From Mytilus trossulus (taxonomy: Eukaryota; Mollusca; Bivalvia; Mytilida; Mytilidae), in assembly GCF_036588685.1 (NCBI RefSeq), contig NC_086382.1:68917999-68981998 (forward strand): a stretch of 64,000 nucleotides of DNA. The letters run 5' to 3'. Below the pieces are notes generated by a model, which saw nothing but the letters and a program-made list of their open reading frames with translations, ran no database searches and was not told the origin of the DNA. Below, in pieces: positions 35,295-46,200 of this stretch (positions are counted from its first letter, which is position 1; the number at the start of each line of letters is the position of its first letter). Made by a program: the position numbers and the translations under genes.

Positions 35295-37402
35295 GTGAGT
35301 ACATGTAAGATGTGTTACAAACTGTCATTTGTTTTCTTGAATGTTTCTACTTTTTTAAACAAAAAGTTAAATGAGGATATTTAAATCATGTTTAGGTTCA
35401 ATCAAGATTTTTTTTTCAGAGATTGAACTTAAGAAAAATAATCATGCATCCTCTCCTTCTTTTAAGGGACACTAGCTGTCAAATTAATGTTCATTGATTT
35501 GGCTCAAATTCTCATATTTGATTTATTTAAGGAATGACTGTAATATTTTTTTCAGTCTATGAAGAAATAACATAAAAAATGTGGTGCACACTGAATAAAG
35601 CGCGTAGCGGGTTATTTAACAGTGTGCACCAAATTTTTTATATTATTTCGAATAGACAGAAAAAATATTACATTCATTTCTTATAATTTAATTCTAAGTT
35701 CCTATTTCAACCGTAGAAAACTATGAAAAAAACGTTGATGACGTCGCGATCACATGACTAAATAATGTCTATGGGCTCATAACAAAATAACGTCAACCAA
35801 TCAGAAGACGCGTTACATCCAAAAATAAATTACATTAATGTAAAACATTAATCAAAACTATAACAAGTATAAAAAATATAATTTAATTATCATTGATATG
35901 GTTATATTTATAAATTAACTGTTTACAAAATGTTGATTTTTTTTTAAATACTAAGGCTTTTCTACCTCAGGCATAGATTACCTTAGCTGTATGTGGCAAA
36001 ACTTTTAGGAATTTAGGTCCTCAATGCTTTTCAACTTCGTACTTTATTTGACCTTTTTATTTTTTTTGGATTCGAGCGTCACTGATGAGTCTTTTGTAGA
36101 CAATACGTGCGTCTGGCGTGTATAAAAAAGTTAGTCCTGGTCTCTATGATGAGTTTATTTACAGGGTATGGACTGTATGATATGTAGCTTTTTTTATGTT
36201 TAGCTTTGTCTAGACGCCATCTATTTAATTATTTAGTTGACAACTAGAAAACCTCGAATGTTAAATAAACGATAGAAACATTAATATAGATATAAAATTA
36301 TTAATCGAACTTGATAGTGCTCGGTTCTAAGAAAAAAACATTAGAAATTCATAATGTATTACAAAACAACACATGCACAGTCCTTGTGATAAAATTCCCT
36401 AAGACGAAAAGTAACGAAAACATATACAGCTCTTCATATCGTCTATTTTGTTCTGCTAAAATACATTGTACTTATTCGTTGTGAGAATTGTCTTTTTATA
36501 GAGTGGGTAAACTTTAAATTGTAGAACAATAATGGTTTTCCTCCAAACAAATATGTACTTTTCTATACAATGTATAGATGGGGTACATATATAATTGCCA
36601 ATGAGATAACTTTTCACCAGACTTCAAATGTTAAAGCAATTAAATGTCACATAGAGCCTTCAGCAATAAAATATATTACCGTATAACAGCTTCAAAAGAC
36701 TTGAAATCAGACAATAATTAAAACGAGCAAACAAAAAAACTAATGTATACAATACAGTTCAAGAAAAAGGAAAAAAACACGAACGATTTTTCTGAATGTG
36801 AAACATGTTTAGAGTGCCTAAACCAGCCTCTCACCATTGGCAGTGCTGTTAAAACACACAAACAATAACAAATAGTTATCAAAGGTACCAGGATTATGAT
36901 TTAATACGCCAGACACGCGTTTCGTCTTCATAAGACTCATCAGTGACGCTCATATTAAAATATTTTAAAGCCAAACAAGTACAAAGATGAAGAGCATTGC
37001 GGATCCAAAATTATGAAAAGGTGGGCCAAATACGACTAATGTAATATATGCCTAGAATAAGGAAATCCTTAAGCTTAGTTTTTCGAAAAATCAAAGTTTT
37101 GTAAACAGGAAATTAATAAAAATGACCACATTATTGATATTACAAATTATTCATGTAAATCATTAACATCATTTTTTACAGGCATTCAAAAGTTAAAGAA
37201 AGAGAATAAGGATCTCAGGGATGCATTTATATGTTTTCAATGCAGAAAACGTCATTTATCATACGTCTTGATACCATGTAGCCATGTTGCTTGTGACAAA
37301 TGTTATGTCACTAACGTCTGCTTATGTAAAATCCTGGTGGAAGATAGACATGCTGTAGTATTACCACTAGCATTTAGAAATCAACAATTGTATGATACAT
37401 AA
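34961..37402 (+). CDS. BIR-RING protein gene, inhibitor-of-apoptosis-like (two coding exons)
   Basis: A 184-residue protein from exons 34961-35294 and 37182-37402; donor ATAC^GTGAGT and acceptor TTTACAG^GC join in phase 1 with an open frame. Residues 1-40 are polar and unrecognised. Residues 46-110 form one BIR domain: RLNTFHNW, LAEAGYI, then zinc ligands C79, C82, H101 and C108. A Lys/Glu-rich linker leads to a C-terminal RING with C129, C132, C144, H146, C149, C152, C158 and C160. IAP proteins usually have one to three BIRs and use the RING as an E3 ubiquitin ligase that restrains caspases or immune signalling. Odd points: the usual W...D.P..EH segment of the BIR is replaced, and the last RING pair is CxC rather than CxxC. 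The Met at 34961 follows a pyrimidine-rich acceptor-like CTCTTAG at 34948-34954, so a 5' exon is likely. It could be a recent divergent IAP paralog. Confidence 0.75.
35531..35680. mobile_element. 150-bp palindromic element in the BIR-RING intron
   Basis: Arms 35531-35593 and 35620-35680 are imperfect reverse complements (AATATTTTTTTCAGTCTAT and GGTGCACACTG are conserved). The 26-base centre contains GCGCGTAGCGGG. It looks like a miniature inverted-repeat element lying 240 bp after the BIR exon donor. Confidence 0.6.
36875..37140 (-). repeat. R1 copy in the BIR-RING intron
   Basis: Reverse orientation: CCAGGATTATGAT, CCAGACACGCGTTTCGTCTTC, CAGTGACGCTCATAT, ending AAAAATGACCACATTATTGA. It stops about 45 bases before the RING exon acceptor. 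Confidence 0.8.
37182..37402 (+). CDS. RING exon of the IAP-like gene
   Basis: 221 nt, stop TAA at 37400-37402. Ligand spacing is C-x2-C-x11-C-x-H-x2-C-x2-C-x5-C-x-C. The IPCSHVACDKC segment is a clear RING signature. Upstream, an R1 repeat in reverse orientation ends about 45 bases before the acceptor. Confidence 0.8.
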
Positions 37403-38859
37403 TTTCTGGGTGTAGTTATTTGACGTCATTTATTCGTTGGTTGAGCATAAAATCAACGTCAGTTAATTGTGTTTGTCTCGCTCAGGGATGCACTGTATAC
37501 CACCCTTGCCGTGTCATATAAAAATATCTTAAACTATATATCTGTTTGGAATAAAAAAAATCACAGGTCTTCGAAATATGTTTTAAAACATATAAAAGCA
37601 TAGATTTGGACAATATGTTTTTATATAGTTAAAAGATAAATACCAACTTAATCAATGTTTATTACCTACAAATACACTTCTGTTAAGTGTCCAGTACACA
37701 ACAAACACAACTGAATTAATCGCAATAATATTCATCAGACCTTTATATCTTATTTGATTATTTAATGGTTATTTTTTTCATATGACCTTTATTTTTTTAC
37801 CAGAATGATTTCTTGTCAACTGATAATCAGCTGCAAAAAAAGCAGCAAATAAATATTTCCTGCTCATTACTGGTTAGGTCTACTTTCCTCGAGTAGGTCA
37901 AACTTGCCGCCTTCATATTTTTTTTACAACTTATGTTTTCATCATCACTTTCCGTTCCAAATTTAATTATCTAGCTTTACACGTTTTAAACATGTTTTTC
38001 ATTTATGCTGATCCTAATCATCAATATTATGTTATGTTTAATCTGATATATTTGTTATTTTCTATTTCCGATTTTGTCCCAACTAATGTTTTAAACCTTA
38101 TCAACAATTCAGTATTGCAGCACATGCCTTAGTTTCAATTTAAAAAGAAGGAAGTTACACAAACTGTACTTTCTATTAAAGTGTGTGTATCTACCAGAAC
38201 AAGATGCAACAAAGAAATAAAAAAATCACAATAAAGTCAAATAAATATAAAAAAACAATTATCAAGACACTGATAAAATGTTTTTTTTAAATTAAAAATG
38301 TCAATGGTATTACTCAAATATTTCTTATATATAGTCAAACAACAACTCTATATTTTATTTCTCTAATTCTATGGAAATTTACCTCTTTCTGAACCCATTG
38401 TATAAAAACAATTAATCAACATGTGGTCGCTGGTGATCTCAAAAGATTATTGGATGATTTTAAGGGACATGGCCTTTTGAGCTTACTGGATGAATCAAAA
38501 TATGCTAACAGGTGTTTATGAAATTTACAACTTCGTGCGATGTGAAAGGCACACGAAGGGGATTTATGGTTAACAAGAAAAGAAAATGTATTTGTAATCA
38601 TTAGAAAAACAGATTCTGACATGTGCATAGTTACTCCGATAGTTATAAATTATAAATTTTAAAATCCTCGACGAGACGGCTCGGACTTTAAAATTGATAA
38701 TTGAACTATCTCGATTGGATAATTCCAATAATCCAGTACTAGTGGTATCAATGTAAGAATCTATATTTATTGTCTTGCTGGTCATTATTTTCTGTTAATA
38801 ATTTTCTTTTTTCTTTGACAATTCTACAAAAAAATAATAAATAAAATGTGCGGAAACAA

Positions 38860-39650
38860 ATGAAATTTCAATTTTATAAGTTATAAATGGGGATAACTGT
38901 AGAACGGTCAGAGACTAAACATGCGCACTGCAAGATTATATTTAAGTCTGCGAGTTTGTGTTCTTAGCAATGTGTATGAGTTTCATAAATTGTAATCAAC
39001 ACTGCAATTCGAACTTCGAAAATGTAAAAGTTTCTTAAAAATTGGTTTACATCAGATCTACCGATCAGTTTCTATGTTGTGTTTTGTGTACTATTGTTTG
39101 TCTGTTTGTTTTTTTCTTTTTTTGTCCTTTCGTTGTCTGTCTATTTTCGATCTATGAACCTGAATTAACCTCTGGTATATTTCGCCCCTCTTTTAAGCAA
39201 GAGTGGAAAAAACAAACATTGGACGCTCAGACGAGCTGACAAACAAACAAGGGTTACACTTAATGCATCCGTTGTCTACAGCAGAAGCATAAACCTTAAA
39301 AAAAATGAAACAAAATGCACAAAATAAAGTATACAGAAATGAAGGAAATAAGCCCCCCCCTCCTCCCCCCCCCCCCCCCCGTTTGACACCTCCTTAAGTG
39401 CTTTGGCGCAACCCTTCACTTAAGATAACAACTGACCAGTCCTTAAAGTTATAAATTTCATATTGTGAAATTTGTGAATAGCATTTTGAAACGATTCTCT
39501 TTCCTACCTTTGTTTCTTTATAGTCCACAAAATAATATTTTTTTCAACTTACGAATAGAAAGTTCATCAGGAAATGAAAGTTAAGTGAAGTTTACTAGGA
39601 AATAGCGTTTCATTTAGAGAAACTAGGGGCTACTATTCTAGGGGGAAATA
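38860..39650 (+). repeat. Block colinear with 19725-20430 (segmental duplication, copy 2)
   Basis: Partner of the block downstream of the RING pseudogene. Contains a low-complexity poly-C run at 39353-39380 between the two conserved stretches. Confidence 0.6.
39353..39380 (+). repeat. Poly-C run
   Basis: Almost uninterrupted C (two short T-containing breaks). Low complexity, prone to assembly error. Confidence 0.9.
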
Positions 39651-39659
39651 ATAGTGTGC

Positions 39660-42600
39660 TGTTCGTCTCGTGATAATACCCATAAAAGGACATATGTGTA
39701 TCATTGTATGTATTACCTCATGATATGTGCGCTCTATTAATGCATTGACCTGTTTGTCATGTATCATAGAAAGATAACCACATGAAGGGAGCGCTGCAGA
39801 AGTCTGCATCAGTTGTCATGAGGCCCACGTGTGTCTTTTATAATTTCATATTAACATGTTGTCCTTGGACTTTTGGCTTATTGAAATACTAAGTTAGACA
39901 ATATTTAATTCTGAAATTTAATCACCTCCTTTAACCATATTTCACTATGAGTTACTGTTCATGACACTATTGGATGTGAAATACTTATCATACGCATACG
40001 TTCTATGTAAAGTCGAACGATCTTGAAGCGTATTCAACGTGACCTTAACGTGTCTCAAACGTATCTGTAGCGCGTTAAACGTGCTTTGCGCGTATGTATT
40101 ACGTGCGTGTAGTGAACAGGTACACGCTAGACACACGCCTCAGCTGGATGATGTGTTTCTCTCGGTTTTAGTTTGTAATCCGGATTTATTTTCTTTCAAT
40201 ATATTGATGACTTTTGAACAGCGGTATACTACTGCAGCCTTTATGTATCCATTTTTTTAAATTGGTTTTATGTTATATAATCTTAAATTATGCTTGTTGA
40301 CATTTGTTGTGTACTGATCTTTCAGTTATATATCTGACAGATACATTTGGTGATTTTCTCACTTTATTGTCATATTTTGCCCGTTCGAGTTTCTATTGGT
40401 GCGAAGATCTGACAACAATAATAGGTGATTTATAAGTTTATGAATAAAACGTACAAAATGGTATGTATACAGTTATAATTATGAGTTAAAGTTTAGATCT
40501 TTAACGACTCGTCTGCTCATTAATTGTATGAGGATAACGAAATTAGAGATCTGCATGTTAATGAGATTAAGTTAATATTATTAGAAAGCTTAAAAGTAGA
40601 TATTTTCTTGTACATTTTTGAGAGATAACTTTATTTAAGTCTATTTGACTATGTCTATTATGAAACAAATTCCTGCACGTAAAACCTCCATATGTGCAAA
40701 TTCGAACTTCCTTAATTCTACCAAGCAATGTTTATGATGTTGGAGGGATATCATTCCAACTTATTGTTATCCGATCGTTAATGTGCTTCAATTTTTAGTT
40801 TTGTGATTAGTTCAGAGATTTCCCGTTTTGAATTTTTCACATGGACTTCTGTAATTTTTCTTGTTTTACTTTTTTATATTCTGCATCAATATGCTATCAA
40901 CATGTAAGTTTGCATTTGGTTTAGAATTATGGTAATTTGTTTTATAAGATTTAGATCATGTTTAGGAAAATAAATCCATACAAGTACCAGAAAATGGCAA
41001 TTTATATAATTCTGACAAAATAAAGAAATGTTCAATTTCAACCTTTTGACGAAAACTGCACTGTACGAATTATTGACGACCGGTCAAATCAGAAAGTACA
41101 GGCCATAAGCTTTCGAATGATATTTAATATAGCCGTATGTAAGGTGGGTGCATTAAAGTCGTTAACTAGGATTCTTTTTGAAAAATGTCACTCACCTATT
41201 TGTTTTGTACAATAAAATCTGTCTAAACTAAACTAAACTTTTATTTGAGTAGAAGCAATGCTATACAAATTCCAACAGATAAGAGCCTTACTGGAACTAT
41301 ACAATTATACAATTATATAAATTAAGTTTCAGATTATTAAAAACTAAACTGTATTATAATTTTCTTCGTTTCTGCAGAAGGTGACAAAATAATATAAGTT
41401 AAAAGGAAAGATGTTGCGGAATCTCTGCACATATAATAAATAGGGTTAATATTCATCTGAAAACTATAGTGGATTTGTACTGTTTAACCGAGTGTAATGC
41501 ATCCAAAAAACTGATTGTTTGCATATTTTGCTATTTTTTCCAGATTAGAATAAAATGCACATCAACATACAGGTAGACAGATTCTAATTTTTGCGACTGG
41601 CATAGCAATGAGAGGTTGAGCTAGCTATAAAACAAGGTTTAATCCACAGTTTTCTACACATGAAAATGCATATACCAAGTCAGGAATATGACACTTCTTA
41701 TCTATTTGTTAGGTGTTATTGAGGTTTTGGTTTTCTATTTGTGATTACGGTTTAGATTTTTCTCGGAGTTCGGTAATTTTGTCATTTTAATTTTTTTCTA
41801 GAATATTAACTTTATAAAGTGCTAGAACATAAATTATATTAATTTCTTGACCAAAAGGTATATATATAACTATCTTATATTAAAGTTCAGCTATGCAATA
41901 CAACTTTCCTAGATGTACCGGCCTATCTGCACTCCAATAAAATGTTGTGGTGTAAACAGTGTCAAATATTTCCATTCATTTTTGCCAATCTTAAACGTAG
42001 TTGTTTTTCTAGATTGGCGAAGTTGTCTTTGAATGTAAAGAAATATAGTCTATCATTGAAGGGCAGAAAGGTAAGAGACATTAATCTCCATTATGCTTCA
42101 AAAAATAATATATCATGTGAATATTTCCGTAAATTCTTATATAACATGTAGACGAAACCTCCCGATTACAAAAGGGTCAAATATATACACAACGTGCGTA
42201 CCCACTGAAAAAAGATTGCATTACTATACGTGTTTCATATTTGAATTAATTTATATCTCAAGGCTACAAGTTTACATTTTTAAATGTACAACACTACGAT
42301 TCAATGGAATAGTGGAGTTAGTGCCTCTAACTAAACGACGTCTGTCTACTGTATGTTTGTATCGGCGAGCAATGAACTGATGAATTAACGTTTTGATTCG
42401 ATTAGTTCTCTTTTCTGTCTTGTTTGTAATCTTCTTCTGTGTAACATCTTAATTGTATATTCATGGTATAAAGTCGTTCTTTTTTATTGTTTATGAAATC
42501 ACCGACTGATACTCCTCATTACATCCGTGAATTCGCTAGACGAGCTAGGTTTGCCAGCGTGTCAGGATAGCTCCCTGAGATCACACATTTGTTTTTTGGG

Positions 42601-43050
42601 ATTCGTGTTGATAAGTCATAAGTGGTCTAGAAAGTGCATTGTATTCGTTTAGGTCTTGTAATTAAGTTTTTAAAACATTTTCCTTCGACTTCTGAGATTC
42701 TCGTTGCTATGTTACTGCTCTTTTTTTATAACATATCAATCGTTTGCCTCAAAGTGAATTTATTTTCGTGACTAAGAATTTTTATCGACATTTCAAACAA
42801 TGACAAACGAAACACTGCAAATATAACACAATGTATTAACACATCATTTGAAATATGTCTTTTGTATTGTTTTATTAAAGGATAATTTACGTTTGACACA
42901 CAAGTGTTAGATTAGAAACAAGACAACAATCAAGTATTAGGAGGAAAATAATAACAATTGAAAGTTTCTGATTTAAAGCAATTAAATCTGTCATAAATAA
43001 ATGTATCACCACAAAAACAGTAAATATAAGTAGTTAGCTATAAAGGTAAT
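39660..43050. other. Intergenic stretch between the BIR-RING gene and gene D
   Basis: Contains a CpG-containing degenerate stretch at 39985-40135 (ACGT-rich, e.g. GTATCTGTAGCGCGTTAAAC), an R4 fragment, R5 pieces and a possible LINE tail. No gene recognised. Confidence 0.45.
41205..41335 (-). repeat. Possible 3' end of a truncated LINE
   Basis: TAAACTAAACTAAACTTTTATTTGAG: a short tandem motif next to a reversed A/T tail, the usual look of a 5'-truncated non-LTR element on the minus strand. No reverse-transcriptase frame is present. Confidence 0.3.
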
Positions 43051-43120
43051 CGTAAAACTATCACACTCTTTATTATCTAGTTAAGTATATATCTATACTA
43101 GTAGTCTTTATGTGTCTTCC

Positions 43121-43213
43121 TTAAAGTCCCATAGCGTTCAACTCCCTTGTTTCCTGACAAGCAGCACATAAAGTACAACATGCAATGATTATGCAGTCAT
43201 GGCACATATCACC
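43121..43213 (-). CDS. Gene D exon 3
   Basis: 93 nt, acceptor TTTCAG, stop TAA at 43123-43121. Encodes GDMCHDC, CCTLCAACQETREL and ends NAMGL, the same last five residues as gene A. Confidence 0.87.
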   Translation of the reverse strand, partial: GDMCHDCIIIACCTLCAACQETRELNAMGL

Positions 43214-46200
43214 CTGAAATATAAAAGAAGCAACTATAAAAACTACAAAAAAAGATCTAATCAACATACACTAAGGCATACATTGTTTATGATTTTGTTT
43301 GCATTTATAATGTCTTTGTGCTAAGAATTTGAATAATTGTCGCCAAACTGAATACTAAATATATGCCTTCCGAAGTATGCTCACCTTTGAATTTAATGCA
43401 TCTTAATTAATCATACTGTTGATAGGCTAAGTTTATTCATTTCAAATTGTTTTAAGTTCTAAAGAGATTTTTTCTAAATGCAGGCGAATGTGCGTACTAA
43501 AATTTATTTTCACCTACCCTTATGGCACCAAGGGTTCTGATTCTTGTTCTAATACCTATTTCCGCAGCAGGTACACAACAGGTAGTGCAACAATTTTCAC
43601 CTAAGCGTGCTGCAATTGAGCTGATAGCACAACAATAACAGCAAAACACATAAAAACCTTAAATATAAAATGATAGTATTACTTGGCACACAATGAACAA
43701 CAAAAAATTGGATAATTGGCATCCTTCAAAAATTTCTACATATTGTTTTCATTTCCAAGAAAACGGTCATACAATGACATTAGCATCGTTCAATTAAATT
43801 CGAATCATTTCGATGAACACATTGTTAATTGAGATGGTTACAAAGACAGTGATTAGAAATTTTGAGAGCGTGGCATCAAGAAAATGTATTTAATCGTTAT
43901 TGAGGAATAGACATACTATAAATGCATTTTACAAATTGGTTACGCCTGTCGCATAAGGGGTGGTCATGAAAACGGAGCTAGCATTTGTGACATCACTTTT
44001 GTTCGACTTTTTCATTTTGTTAGATTTCAGCTACTACATTGCACTAGACAAATTTGAAAGATACCAAAGGTATTCTGAAACAAACGGACAACGCCATCTC
44101 AAAAACAAAAAAACGACTTATAACAGTATTCAAAAAGTAAAATCTCAGAAATACTGAACTTAGAAGAAAATCAAATCGGAAAGTCCCTAATCACATGGCA
44201 CAAGCAAATGACAAAACACAAAAACAAAAACGAATGAACAACAACTGTGAGGGCTATGTAGACGAAACGCGCGTCTGGCGTACTTAATTATAGTCCTGGT
44301 ACCTTTGATAACTATTAACACAACTGGGTCGATGCCACTGCTGGTGAACGTTTCGTCCCCGAGAATATCACCAGCCCAGTAGTCAGCACTTCGGTGTTGC
44401 CATGCGCATATATATGAATATCAATTATATGGTCATTTTTATCCTGATACAGAACTTAGGATTTTTCGAAAAATTGAGGATTTTCTTATCCCATGAATAA
44501 ATTACCTTAGCCATATTTGGCACAACTTTATGAAATTTTGGGTCCTCAATGCTCTTCAACTTTGTACTTGTTTGGCTTTACATTTATTTTGATCTGAGCG
44601 TCACTGATGAGTCTTATGTAGACGAAACACAAGTGTGGCGTACTAGATAGTAATCCTGGTACCTTTGATTACTATCTTGACTTGGTACAGACATTTTCAA
44701 ATGTAGAAAATGGTGGATTGTTTTTTTCTCAACATTCAATTAAGAAACTCAATACTGATCACCCATTAACAACACTAATTTCAGGTGTGATCTCAAGTGC
44801 TATGGAGGGTTATCAGATCATTCACCACGAGTGACACCCATTGGCGTTCGTCCTCATTGAAATACGTTGATAAAAATATAACGAGTGATATGACATCACA
44901 CGAAATCGGATTCATATTTGACATCTGTCTTAACTTTAGCCATCACCTCATTAATACGCCGTCAGTTATGTTAATTTCAACAGGTTTGCTAGAGGTATTA
45001 TTTAAGAAGTTAACAAAACTGAGGAAGTGACTTTATAGTTTAGTTTCAAAGATCAATAAAAACAAATTTGTTAAATACTTCTTCGTTATATGCAGGCAGT
45101 TTTGGGTCAATTATATCAAAAATAAGCTCACCCACATCGATGATAAAATCTTGAAATACAAGTCAATACAGCAACTCATTTGAATACGTGAACATGCGAA
45201 CCTCAATTCTCATCTAGGATGGGCTACACATGATCAAAGCGTGTTTAGGTATTTGAAATCAAACAATACTAGGAAAATAGTCAGCATGACTGTAAATTGT
45301 CACGTGGTTGACAGTGAATTTATATTTGTATTCATGTTTACACATGTACTGTACCAGGTCATATGACCTACAAAAGATTTCGAAAACCATATAGAAAGTT
45401 AATTAGATGGCGTCTATTATAAAATGCTCACGACATTCGACTACATTATAAAGAGTCTGTGAATTCGAAACAGTTTTCGTATGATTTTTTTTGTAATTTA
45501 GTATGTTATAAAAAAATTAAGATATTCTAAGTCAATATCTGAATCTGTATTTGTGAACTAACAATTAAGAAATCGTCAATCAATCAAAAACATTTAGAAA
45601 AAATATTAAAATATATTAAAATCAATACATAAAAATATGAAATAAAAATAACAATAACGATCTGTACTTATGCAATACTTATATAGTACTTTACTTAAGT
45701 CATATATCTATCCCTTTATCAAAAACATTCAAAACCGTGAGAGAATCTAACACTGCGAACCACATTATTTGGATTTCGTGAGATTTTGCTGTGGATTTAG
45801 GTATTTTTATATACTTTTGGATAGACTGGGTTCTCAGTGTTAACGTCATATTTTTATTTATCAATTCATATGATAAACAAGAACTATCTTTAAAAAAGAT
45901 ATCCGACGTATTCAAATTTGAGTATATGTTTAAAACTATCATTTCGATAACCTTCAGAAGCACAATGATTTAATGATGCAGGACCTCTTTAATTTAAAAA
46001 TCTCAATATGAATAACGTTTTCTATGTTTGTGTTCAATATGCTCGGTCCTCGTATCTTTCTAAAATTCTTTTTACATTCACCAAAACCCCACAGGAATCT
46101 CACATGCGTAGGTCCGTTATAAAATTCATGTACGTTCGTACAACAAAGTTTACATTAAATATTATATAAATAAACTCATCATAGATACCAGGACCAAATT

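Noticed and set aside
44797-45030. 77-codon frame preceded by TTTCAG
   Set aside because: The acceptor-like site is suggestive, but the product matches no family I know, no neighbouring exon fits, and the R1/R5 context argues against it.
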